This document shows, piece after piece, positions 51,716 to 62,029 of a stretch of 64,000 nucleotides of DNA. The stretch's first letter is position 1. Every line of letters starts with the position of its first letter. The stretch comes from Hydractinia symbiolongicarpus (Eukaryota > Cnidaria > Hydrozoa > Anthoathecata > Hydractiniidae): the NCBI RefSeq assembly GCF_029227915.1, contig NC_079888.1, positions 18,270,001-18,334,000 of the forward strand, given 5' to 3'. The translations under genes were made by a program, and so were the position numbers. The notes under the pieces were generated by a model that worked only from the letters and a program-made list of their open reading frames with translations, was not told the origin of the DNA and did no database searches.

Positions 51716-52625
51716 ACTTCTTTACTTTTGAAAAAGCCAACTTTTGCTCAAGAAATACGAATCATTTAATTCCAAAATATTTTGTCTTAATTTTCGCTGG
51801 GTTTAATAACTTTGACAGTTAATATATGCACGCGTTTTTTTACGAACGTCAAAATACTCGTCTTGCAAAATAGAACATTATACACGTGCAAAAGGATCGC
51901 ATAACTCATCTTTTTACTTTAATGTACAAAGATTAGCATGCATTAGATATACGTCAATTTATTATTATTTTGGGTTGCCGTTTTGTCTTTGCTGCGGCTA
52001 CTGATGTTTTGTTTAACAAATTTATTCTCGCTACCATTAGGTACATTATATCCTTACAGTAATCGTTTCTTACTGTGCTAAATGTTATGCCACTCCTTCA
52101 TTTTTTGTTACTTCCGGTCAGTAAAGAAAATGACGTATCTGGTCTGAGCATAATTCTTTCCTTTTTAATTTCTTCTAAGCATGTTTTTAGTTAAATATTT
52201 TTCACCGACTCTGTGTTGGATATAGTGGAAAATTAGCAAAATCAATGGAGGTCAAATAGAATTTATCCTACATACGCAAAAACAAAACAAAAAATGTCAA
52301 AGGGTGTAGGATATTACTGAATAAGCGATTTCATTTTTATCAGTTCTCCATTCATTTGTTATCTTAGATGCACATTGCACGTAGACAGAAGGGAATTTTT
52401 TGTTGGTAATTTTGAAAAAGCAAGTGAGTACACGTATCTGTCATTTAGCATTGGTAAACTTTTTTTAACAAATTCCTTTATTCCGCATTGTTTACTTTTT
52501 CTCTGTGTTTTTAACTGATTAAACTGGAGGAAATGTTATATGCAAATATGAAAAATGCATTCTTTGTCTTCGATTTAAATACGAAGAGACCAAAGTAATT
52601 TATCAGTATCAAGCTGAAATTGTAT
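51716..52625 (+). repeat. Upstream-flank repeat, direct copy B
   Basis: Begins again with TTTTGAAAAAGCCAAC and runs through the same block order as copy A, up to the exon-1 remnant. The part from 52045 recurs at 53590-54165; about 335 bp (51716-52050) is missing from the second duplicate. Confidence 0.65.
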
Positions 52626-52756
52626 CAAATGTTTTAAAACATCATTCGTTTAAACATTTTTTTTCTTAGTCTGGCATGTTGGTTGTTGATGCAGGTGTCC
52701 TTTCATCCTAATTACAAAACAAAAAAGAATAATAAGCAAATAAATTAAAACAATTA
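52626..52756 (+). pseudogene. Exon-1 remnant of the secreted-protein family
   Basis: TTTTAAAACATCATTCG corresponds to the start region, but the initiator ATG is ATC. The hydrophobic stretch ending CWLLMQ and a GTGTCC donor follow, then about 60 nt of intron, after which a new upstream repeat begins. Exon 2 is absent. Confidence 0.7.
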
Positions 52757-54170
52757 TTTTGTCTTAACTTCCGCTGGGCTTAATAACTTTGACAGTCAAT
52801 AATGTTCGAACTGTTTGTGAAAGTCAAAATATTTGTTTTGCAAAATAGAACATTATACACACGCAAATCGCTGTTATAATTTCAAGAAACTATATTGCAT
52901 TTGGGCATTTAGTATAACTCATTATCTTTTTACTTTAATGTACAAAGGTTAGTATCTATTAGATTTATTATTACTTTAGGGAGGCGTTTTATTTACGTTG
53001 CGTCTCATGACGTTTTAACTTCGAATTCCTTTTCGCTATAATTAAATACTTATTATTAATTGTTTCTAACTGTACTAAATGCTTACGCCAAAAAATGCAT
53101 ATATCACCGCCATTTTTCGTTACTTTCGACCACTAAAGAAAATGACGTATCTGGTCTGAGCAAAATTATAATTCAAATTATATTTTAATTTCTTCTAAAA
53201 AGGGAAAGTATAAAAAGAGACAACTCCCAATTAATTTGTACAATTAGCTTGAAACTTAATTGCCTCGCAATTCTAATAGCAGACAAGTTGACAGTTCACA
53301 TGTTTTTAATATTATCAGAAATACGATAGAAGCCCTTTCCAATTAAATATTTTTCAGCGACTTTTTAATCCGACATGTTTTACAATTTTGAACAGAATAT
53401 TGGCAGTAGCTGAAACGAAATTGCATGTAACGGTCAAAGCCATGACTCCTATTGTTTGGTTATTCAATACTTTATTGCGTTGGACAAAGTCGAAAATTAG
53501 AACAACCAATGAAGTGTCTCGTGAGGTCGAAGAGAATTCACCTTACGTGCACAAGAAAACAAAAAAATTTTAACATTGTTGCTATTCCTTCTTTTACAGT
53601 ATCGTTTCTTACTGTGCTAAATGTTATGCCACTCCGTCATTTTTTGTTACTTCCGGTCAGTAAAGAAAATGACGTATCTGGTCTGAGCATAATTCTTTCC
53701 TTTTTAATTTCTTCTAAGCATGTTTTTAGTTAAATATTTTTCACCGACTCTGTGTTGGATATAGTGGAAAATTAGCAAAATCAATGGAGGTCAAATAGAA
53801 TTTATCCTACATACGCAAAAACAAAACAAAAAATGTCAAAGGCTGTAGGATATTACTGAATAAGCGATTTCATTTTTATCAGTTCTCCATTCATTTGTTA
53901 TCTTAGACGAAATTGCACGTAGACAGAAGGGAATTTTTTGTTGGTAATTTTGAAAAAGCAAGTGAGTACACGTATTTGTCATTTAGGATTGGTAAACTTT
54001 TTTTAACAAATTCTTTTATCCCGCATTGTTTACTTTTTCTCTGCGTTTTTAACTGATTAAACTGGAGGAAATGTTATATGCAAATAGGAAAAATGCATTC
54101 TTTGTCTTCCATTTAAATACGAAGAGACCAAAGTAATTTATCAATATCAAGCTGAAATTATATTAAAAGT
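52757..54170 (+). repeat. Upstream-flank repeat, direct copy A-B duplicate
   Basis: Tandem duplicate of 50879-51715 joined directly to a duplicate of 52045-52625; offsets about 1871 and 1542 bp. The frame at 53388-53573 is the counterpart of 51517-51702. Confidence 0.75.
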
Positions 54171-54601
54171 TTTAAAACATCATTCGTTTAAACATTTTTT
54201 TTCTTAGTCTGGCATGTTGGTTGTTGATGCAGGTGTCCTTTCATCCTAATTACAAAACAAAAAAGAATAATAAGCAAATAAATTAAAATCAGAAAGTTAA
54301 AATAAACATATCTTTGCTGACTAGGGTGATTATTTGTTCTAGAATATTTTAAGTTTTCTTGTATTCTTTCATCGAATATCGTGGTTTTGTCATTACTTTT
54401 ATGGTAAGATTTAGTGACACAAGTAGGAAAAAATTGATAAATCATAACCTCTTGGAAAGATGTAAAAATAACACAGCATCCTGTTTTACATTTGCAAGAA
54501 GGTATCAACGCATGGTACTGAGCAAGAAGTAAAGATAATATATTCGGGAGGCAACCTTTCGATATAATATATAATTGTGTATATTCAACTGCTATTTTCA
54601 T
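54171..54601 (+). pseudogene. Secreted-protein gene remnant, exon 2 mostly deleted
   Basis: The exon-1 remnant (54178-54231) shares the ATG-to-ATC start loss with the 52.6 kb copy. After the intron, exon 2 is deleted up to the GFVITF codons (about 54383). The remaining C-terminal part is open to the stop at about 54533 and, from 54455 on, is nearly identical to the array, including the last two cysteines and the RRYQRMVLSKK tail. Confidence 0.8.
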
Positions 54602-54780
54602 AACTTATATTTTATGATTTAAAATATATATCCAATAAATAATATTTCTGAACTAGACTGGTATTTCGTCTTGTTTTGAACCTACCCAGGTAAACTGTTG
54701 TTAGGAAATGGATTTGTTGATAAAATGTTTAATGATTGTTTTAGCTGGTCTGAAGCTAAAACAATCTCTTGTATCCTTAA
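54602..54780 (+). repeat. 3' flank shared with array units
   Basis: Continues collinear with 17820-18000: AATAAATAAT, GACTGGTATTTCGTCTTG, TTTGAACCTACCCAGG and TTTTAGCTGGTCTGAAGC. It ends near TTGTATCC, after which unrelated sequence follows. Confidence 0.75.
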
Positions 54781-57417
54781 TTTAGGCAAATATAAGAGAA
54801 ATAAGGGAAAGGGAAGGTTGGTGGAGAGTATATCGGATTTCCGCATGTCGTCCCCACTATACATTCAAAATATCAAAATTTCGCCCACTTTTAGTTCTGT
54901 TTTCCAACGATTTAATATGGTTATTCTCTATTACATTTCTTAGTGAGCGGGACAACATGTTTTTAGCACGGTGATGAAGTTTTTGTTGTTTTTTAAAGAT
55001 GGTGTTAAGCGAAAATGGTGCCTTTCTAGTTGAGGCTAATCCCGCCATACTTTTCTAGCTACGTGATACGTAAATCACTTTTACTAATATCATATGACCT
55101 TTTCTCGGACACATAGCGCCCCAAACTCAAACTTTCGATAATCTAAGCCATATCGTAACTGACGGAAGTGCTTGTTTAAGAAAACAAAGAAAGGGTATGA
55201 TACACTAGTATATCACTATTTTTTATACATGTAATGAACCCTTTCTTATTTTCACTCACACCTAAGGCTAGCTGGCATAAAACTACCGACTGAGCTGAAA
55301 TAATAATAGAACTTTAATAGCTAGATAGCTAGCCTTTTTTAAACTTTTAGCTCGCCGGCATAAAATACGGCAAACATATAATATATACAGCTAGCATAAA
55401 ACTAGATACAAAGTAATCATAAAATTAACTACTTGGCTCGGCTAATGGAGCAAATTTAGCTTGTTCTAGCCACAAAATCTAAAATCGTTCAATTTTGGAT
55501 CAAAAACCAAAAGGACAAAAATGTTTAGCGACATCAACAAAAGTACATACGTATATGTTCTACAGATAGTACTTCCCTTCCCACTTACGAGCAATGTTCT
55601 ATAGAGGTCAAGTTGGGAACTTTTTAACATCAATGTCATAGATGGGGAGAGAGCCATATTTTTGTGGATGATTGTAGCTATAATGTAAGAACATCACAAA
55701 AGAAGCGGTGTGTCTACTTAATTGCTACGTTTTAGATCAGGAAATCAACTTTTTTTAACCCTGCCGGTGCGCATGCACCACTGTGGATTAAGTGACAAAT
55801 GGAAATTACTTCTAAATCGACATCTATATCTTTTATTGAGGCGTTAAAAATTCTTCGATCGTCAACGTGTATTGAAAATTCTCAAATATCTATAGATTAT
55901 ATCGCATTCATTTTTTGACAGAATTTATTTCTATATCAAATAATCGTTTTTTACAACAACGTCCACATTTTCTGTTACAGAGGATTTTTAAATTCTGATA
56001 AGCGTTTCTCGCAATCGTCAACATGCATTGAAAATCTTTAAATATATTCATTATTTCATATTTAATTTCCGAATATGTATATAAATAATGTCCCAATAAT
56101 TTCTATTTTATTAACTAGCCCTGAACTTTTACACAAATGTGGGATATCACACTTGAGTCGTTCTCTAACTTGGTACCAAGCTAGCCTAATTAGATGCTAT
56201 TCTTTTGAAGTTTTTGTTCAGTTTGGAATAAGAGCTTTTTATCCTACTGTTATAAAAACCGATCAGTTATAACTTACGTCACAGCGGGCAATATTTCATG
56301 GTATTACCCACTACCATAGCAACCGTGTTTAAAGTTTGAATACGGTAGCATTAAATGTATATAAACACGGAGAAGAAGTAAAGAAAACGCGAAGCAGAAG
56401 TGAAAGTGAAATATACTTTTATTTGTACCTTTTAAAGAATTCTATGTGTAGTTGCAATAAAAACCCACAATATTCGATTTAAAAAATATGGAAATAGTAT
56501 CTACAAAAACATGTAGTGCAGTACCCGGATAATAATCCATATAATAACTGTTTATTGTGGGCAACACCTTCCAATATTGACCCCTAGTCCCGTATTGGTC
56601 AAATACTTTGACGCGGGTCAATATTCTCCGGTATTGCCCTCATAAAGTTTCTGCTGTTTTTATTTAAATCAAAATTGTTTTTTTGGAAAATGTATTATGC
56701 CTATCCGACGTCACAATTACTTTTCGACCTTTTACGGGAACTTGGTTTTTGGTCTAACTGTGTTTTATGTTACAAAAACTTATCCACAAAGTAAAATTGC
56801 TGGTTGTTTACTGTCTGTTTGTTTGAACCGAAGTTAGAATAGTTTTATGGAAATGGATATTATGGCGAAACGTATGTGCGACACAGTGTACAAATCACTT
56901 AGCCAAGTGTTAACAACAAGCTGTTAACTGTGTTTCTGTTTAACAAAAGAAAGGTCGTTATTTTTTGAAATGATATTAAACCCATATGGATGTAGGGCAT
57001 TGTTTTCCTGTACTAAGCGCTCACCTTGGATCATAGTTTATGTTTGGCCGCGAACATTTGAGACAATCGCTATGATGGGCACAACAACGTATTTTTGAAA
57101 TATATTACATCTAAAACACCTTAATGCTGTGAGTGCTTCACCTGATTTACGATATACTGCATACTTGTACTAAAGCGCTCTACATCAATGTGTGGCACAG
57201 TTTACAATTATTCGTATTAATCGTTTCACCAAATGTTTAACGGCGGGTATCACAGTTACTTGTGACTTAACAAAATACTTCAACGCCAGTTCCCCCTTCT
57301 AGCTAGTAAAATAAATAAAAAATCAATTTTAATATCCACACAAAAGTTAAGTAAGCTATGTGTGCTTTAAATCCGTAAGCATATATAAGATGCACCTGTA
57401 AAGATTTTTATATTTAT
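54781..57417. other. Non-coding stretch, no gene seen
   Basis: Includes a stretch rich in GCTAGC-like words at 55265-55450 and the foldbacks annotated separately near 56.3-56.6 kb. Short open frames (54857-55048 minus, 55466-55657 minus, 56075-56272 plus) have no recognisable domain. Confidence 0.45.
56559..56639. repeat. Foldback of GGGCAAT...ATTGACCC type
   Basis: The arm at 56559-56583 and the arm at 56615-56639 are imperfect inverted repeats (GGGCAACACC..AATATTGACCC against GGGTCAATATT..GGTATTGCCC) around a 31-nt loop. A related single near-palindrome lies at 56286-56309 (GGGCAATATTTCATGG, then TATTACCC). Probably a tiny MITE. Confidence 0.5.
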
Positions 57418-57485
57418 GCCCTGTTGGTCTAATGGCTATAACACTCATGCAAATGAGAGATCCAGGTTCAAATTCTGGACAGGCC
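57418..57485 (+). tRNA. tRNA-like sequence, probably pseudogene or SINE head
   Basis: Box A TGGTCTAATGG (57425-57435) and box B GGTTCAAATTC (57465-57475) match RNA polymerase III promoters. GCCCTGT and ACAGGCC form an acceptor stem with one mismatch, and CCAGG/TCTGG a T stem. The anticodon arm is irregular (CTCAT-GCAA-ATGAG leaves only four loop bases), so a working tRNA is unlikely. Confidence 0.5.
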
Positions 57486-57743
57486 TGAAAACATAATTAT
57501 CTTGCACCCACACAACAACCATTATATTGTATTGGCACATAATTGTGCCAAGATGATTCACCGTATATTGACCTCAAATATATATTTAATACTTTTCTTA
57601 AGTTATTGAATTTGAAATATTTGCACCTAAATAATTTCTATACTTTTTGATTAATATGATACATAGCTTATTGTATTGCATATTATTATATTGAGTATAC
57701 GTAATCTTTGAGTTGTAGGAGGAAGAGTTCCTATTTAAGTGCC

Positions 57744-57812
57744 TACCCCTGCCTTGCTCAGCCCTGCCTTGGCTACCCCTGCCTTGCCTACCACTGCCTT
57801 GCCAATTCCTCT
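57744..57812 (+). repeat. Short minisatellite, CCCTGCCTTGC unit
   Basis: About five imperfect units of 10-15 bp (CCCTGCCTTGCTCAGC, CCCTGCCTTGGCTACC and so on). It makes the local open frames at 57708-57941 and 57739-58038 look protein-like. Confidence 0.7.
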
Positions 57813-57935
57813 TCCTGTTTCCTTGCCTGTCTTTGTCGCAAAGTTAAAACAAAATTATTTTTGTACACTATTGTACGTATTTGTTATAGAACAGTTAAAT
57901 TATCTTGTGTTCTTTCATCAATTTTCTTTTTGCCA

Positions 57936-58375
57936 TTATAGAGATCCGATTAAACAAAAAGGTGTCAAGCAAGCAACAAATGTACTAAATACATTGCAGA
58001 TACTCGCAAAACAATTGACAAAATCGATGTCTCATTGACGTTGCAGCAGGAAAATGTTAATTTTAATCTAGTAGATACTTCAGACATAAAAGTTAAGGTA
58101 TTGGACAGAAGTTCAACAAACGCTTCTTCCTTCGTATTTCCACTTGGTTTCGCTAAATCTGGCATAAAAACGATTAAGATTGAGTTACACAAATATGTTA
58201 CGTGATTAAAAGATAAATCAGAAGACGCATGCGGCCGGTCAATTCTTAAAAGCTTTGTAGCGAATCGCAAGAGAGGAAAAGTGTCGATCATTTTGCAAGC
58301 TGACAAATCAAGGTTTGGTTTTGTCATTACTTTCATGGTAGGTTTTTAAGACGTGAAAAGAAAAAGGTTGATAAA
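57936..58375 (+). pseudogene. Secreted-protein pseudogene lacking exon 1
   Basis: Exon 2 follows a preserved intron end (TTGCCATTATAG at about 57930-57941). The leader codons now contain TAA, the conserved Met is changed (AAAAGGTGT), a one-base deletion near 57980 shifts the frame, and a cysteine codon has become TGA in the KYVT*LKDKS stretch (about 58203). The rest (FVFPLGFAKSGIK, DACGRSILK, KVSIILQADKS) is readable and closest to the 3.5 kb gene. No exon 1 is found upstream; that position is occupied by the minisatellite. The C-terminal part decays after about 58375. Confidence 0.8.
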
Positions 58376-58674
58376 ATGAAATATCTTTGGAGGATGTTAA
58401 AATGACATACTTCTAAGATATAATATAGTAATCTGTTCCAAAGCAAAGTAGAAGGTATGAACGCATTTTGTTGAGAAAGAAGTAAAGATAGCAAATTTGG
58501 CCAACCCTTTGACATTTAAATTTTAAGAAGCTGGCCTATATCTGCAGAAGATCTTGATATAATTTTGTCATTTTTTAAACTATTTTTGTTGTTATTTTTG
58601 TTGTTGTTGTTATATTTCCATATACATCTGGTCCCAACAATTTTCATCATCTTGTAAAGCCCTTACTTCTGTTA
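58376..58674. other. Decayed 3' end and simple sequence
   Basis: Worn traces of the family C-terminus and 3' flank (GAAGGTATGAACGC, GAGAAAGAAGTAAAG near 58450-58490), then TTGTTGTTGTT repeats near 58586-58612. No gene. Confidence 0.45.
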
Positions 58675-58678
58675 TTAA

Positions 58679-59697
58679 CCCTATTCAGGCCAGGGTATTG
58701 TAATGTCGTAAATGGAGAGGATGGTGATGGAGAGGACTTGGGCAAAAGAAAAGGGACGATTTTGATGACACGAGAGTTATGATAGTGAATAGGGAGAAAG
58801 AGATAAACAGAGATATATTGTAAACACGTGTACTTATTTAACCTATTCTCCCGATATTAAAGGTATAGGGGGCGAGTGTAATCCGGGAGGGGGAGGGGGA
58901 AGAATGCCCTACCTCCATAATTTCCCTTGCAATAGGTTATAATTTATAAAACTCGGTGCGGAGAATGTCTGTCACATGGCAATTAAATATCATGCCTCAA
59001 ATGCTGACTGTCATCAATTTGTTTTGCTGACGTCAGATTTTTTTTTGGTAGCTTCATGATAGATTTTTATTTCTTTTTTGTAAATATTGAAAATATTGTT
59101 AGTTTTAATAATTAAATAAACATTTTACTATTTTTGCTTAGTTTAGGACCATTTAAGGCGCCAACGTAACAAATAATACTCACATTTGAAAATAAATTTT
59201 TTGGGAATTTATTAGTTGTTTTTTTTTATTTTTTTTTTATTAAGAAATTTTTGCAATCAAATGAGAAAAGTATATGAAAATTATCGACAAGCAACTCAGG
59301 TATCAAAATTTTAGTGAAAACTAAAAAAACACACACACAGAAATTGGCGCATGTCGGCGTTCCCTAAAAATAAAAACTAACGCCAACGCGCGTCAAAAGG
59401 CGGTAAAAGCGAAGGCTGCACGTTATTTGAACAACTTCAGACATATAAACTACACGTTAAGATTTTAAGTCCATTATAATATCAATATACAAAAATGATA
59501 AAAATAATAGAAACAGTGTCTTTCAAAATGGGCGTGGCACACCACCTGTTGTAAATTTTTGAAAATTTGTTCTCCATACTTCTGATCTAAAATGATACAA
59601 GGTCAGCTACTAGGAATATCAGGGTAATACTATTTATGGTTTCAGAGTTATTAGCGAAAGTATGCCAGGTAGGGCATCCCTCCCGGCCTGAATAGGG
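58679..59697. mobile_element. piggyBac-like non-autonomous element, second family
   Basis: TTAA at 58675-58678 and 59698-59701 flank perfect 13-bp inverted termini, CCCTATTCAGGCC and GGCCTGAATAGGG. The subterminal blocks GCCCTACCT (about 58906) and AGGTAGGGC (about 59668) are also inverted. The 1019-bp interior is non-coding and holds a G-rich tract (58880-58905) and one TGACGTCA site near 59028. Confidence 0.8.
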
Positions 59698-59701
59698 TTA
59701 A

Positions 59702-60434
59702 AGGCCTCCTTTTTCATGCTGTAAAAATGTTTTGCGGAAATTAGGGAATGTTTTTTAGCAATGATTAGCTTCACAATTATTTAAAACTTTTAGAAGGTAC
59801 CTAGACCTTTCTTTCACCTTTAACTTGAAAATACGAACCTGTAAAAAATACGCGTATGTGGATCCGCCCCTGGGTTATCTCACTAACTTTTTTAATGTCT
59901 GATGGGAAAGATGAGGAAATTCTTTTTCGATTTTTTTTTTCAATATACATGTGATAAATGGCTAGTAGCGTTTAACGCTTCAGTATCACACTTAAGTATC
60001 AAAACAGGGTAGGTTTGAATTCAAAGTAGAAAATATGGCAACCTTTTAAATGCACTCTAATGATTCGTGGTTGTATTGAATGTCAGTGCCGTACGGAAGG
60101 GCAAAAGGGGATATGGGGTTAGCCACTTCGATAGTTTTTTATAATGATGTTTTTAAATACAAAATTGAAATATAGTTTTTTCCTTCAAAAGCCAGTGTTA
60201 CAACAAATTGCAACAACAAAGCGTTTATCTCAACCATGAGACTAAATCACCTAATGGCTAGATATGCTTACAAGCACAGAACAAATTATTTAAATATGAT
60301 TTCCATAGGCCACATATTTGTAGGAAATAGCAATGAGGGGAAGATAAATTTCTGATGTTTATAATAACTTTGTTAACAATTCCTTATAACAATTTTGTTG
60401 TTGGAAATGAAAATGATTAGAAAATTTTGTTGGA
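59702..60434. other. Non-coding stretch, no gene seen
   Basis: AT-rich sequence without open frames of note or recognisable repeats. Confidence 0.45.
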
Positions 60435-60672
60435 TCCCCCTTATATTATTTTTGACTCGGATTGGATTAGAAATATTTCTGCGCATGCTCAATACAGCAT
60501 GCAGTGAAATATGTTGCCTTCCCTAACGATCTGTTTTGATGCCAGTAAAGGTGGTATCGTGTTATACTTATTTTTAGCCATTCCAATATAAATGCAAAGT
60601 AATAACCAATCAGATTCGATTATTTCCGTGATAATTGCCCACAATTGGCAATCAAACAAAACAAGATGGCGG
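60435..60672 (+). repeat. Dispersed repeat ending in CAAGATGGCGG
   Basis: Partner of 10715-10925, in the same orientation and block order. ACAAGATGGCGG lies at about 60660-60671 and is a better match to the YY1 consensus than the 10.9 kb copy. It sits about 340 bp upstream of the candidate gene at 61006. Confidence 0.55.
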
Positions 60673-61005
60673 AAATAATAGTAATCCTAGTCTAGTTTGT
60701 GTCGACTAAACAAAAGGAACAGCGACAGAATGCTAATAGTTTTTCTAAATAAATCTCATCGAGAATGTGAAAAATATAATATAAATATCCTTCGTCAATG
60801 TACCTAAATGCGAGTGTAAAGAGACGCGAAAGAAGAAGTTGACTTGAGAAAAAGAAAATACTTGCCATCTATGGTATGTACTTTAAGAAGATACTTTTAG
60901 GATATTTCCTTACCGAATCCAAAATAAAGGGATCGTTGTTGTATAGCTACGTGCACATGTTTAACTAGCATATACCGTCTATATAAAGTGACTATGGTTT
61001 AAAAT

Positions 61006-61922
61006 ATGCAAAAAAGAAAGACGTACGTTTATGAATTTTGTAAATTAAACGAAGATGGTAAATTAGAAGGACTTATTTGTGCTAATTTACATTTCGCAAA
61101 TGGTATATGGTTTGAAGTTTATTCTACAGGTAATCTACGCTATGAATATTTGTTTTTCAATGTCAAAATTATTTTAAACTAAGCTAACATACTTCATTTG
61201 CCAAGGTATTTGGCTATTTTCTGTTGCAAAAAGTCTTTGAAGTTTTCCCGGACTTTTTTCATATCTCCAGAACCTTTTTTTTAAATTATTACATAAAATG
61301 TATTAGCCCCCAAAAAAGCGTGTTCTTTGTAATTTCCCCATGTTTTTCCCATCTTGTTTAAATACATAACATGCAGCTTCAAAGTGCATGAGATTCTTGG
61401 CTAGCCAAATTTACTTTAATACCCGCCTTGACTGAAATTTAAATCTATTCGGTCCTCATACTGCTGGATTTTTTAATAACTCTATCTTGCAATGTTGCAT
61501 GGCTATGATACACAAACACTATCCTGCAGATGTCTATTAGACATCTGCAGGATAACTTTTTAGATTCCATGCCTCTCACAGCCCTAGAAATTGGCGATTA
61601 CTGAAACTACCCCTAAAGATCTTTAAAAAATCCTCGTAATCGGGAAAGTATAATAACTTTCTTCAGGGTTATCCTTAGAACTTAAAAATTACAACACAAA
61701 TTCTTTTGTCAAGTGAAACATGTTGTAAATTTTGGACACATGATTAATTCAATTTCCCGAGTTTTTAAGATTTTACCCAAAAGTCCAGAAAGAATCGGAG
61801 TTTCGGGCGTCTTTTTATGCGAATTATGTGAAAACCCGAAAATTTGTGGAAATAAATTTTATTTAGCTGTGAAAAACATTAAACAGAATGTGAAAATCAG
61901 CTCTAGAACAAATGAATTATGA
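61006..61922 (+). CDS. Possible two-exon gene, hypothetical 85-residue protein
   Basis: Candidate exon 1 (61006-61129) starts MQKRKTYVYEF and ends at a good donor, ACAG/GTAATC, in phase 1. Candidate exon 2 (61789-61922) follows AAGTCCAG in the matching phase and runs RIGVSGVFLCELCENPK to a stop at 61920-61922. The joined frame would be 85 residues, with cysteines in CELC and in a second knuckle-like PKICGN. No family is recognised. The pyrimidine tract before the acceptor is weak, and the TATATAAAG at 60980-60988 is too near the ATG to serve it, so a different 5' structure or no gene at all remains possible. Confidence 0.35.
61520..61554. repeat. Perfect inverted repeat, 17-bp arms
   Basis: TATCCTGCAGATGTCTA, one T, then TAGACATCTGCAGGATA: a perfect cruciform-capable palindrome inside the intron of the candidate gene. 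Confidence 0.85.
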
Positions 61923-61958
61923 GCAGATTGTGGTTTTTTTTGGACAAATGTTAAGCTT

Positions 61959-62029
61959 CCATTTTGTTTGTTTAATGACGCACTATAAGTCTTGGCACAA
62001 TTATAGTGTGCATTAAACAAACAAAATGG
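61959..62029. repeat. Hairpin with 28-bp arms
   Basis: The left arm 61959-61987 (CCATTTTGTTTGTTTAATG, then ACGCACTATA) pairs with the right arm 62002-62029, with one bulge, around a 14-nt loop. Its size and pairing suit a small foldback transposon or a microRNA-precursor-like transcript. Confidence 0.75.

Noticed and set aside
60980-60988. TATATAAAG as promoter of the 61 kb candidate gene
   Set aside because: It lies only about 18 nt before the ATG, so initiation would fall inside the coding region.
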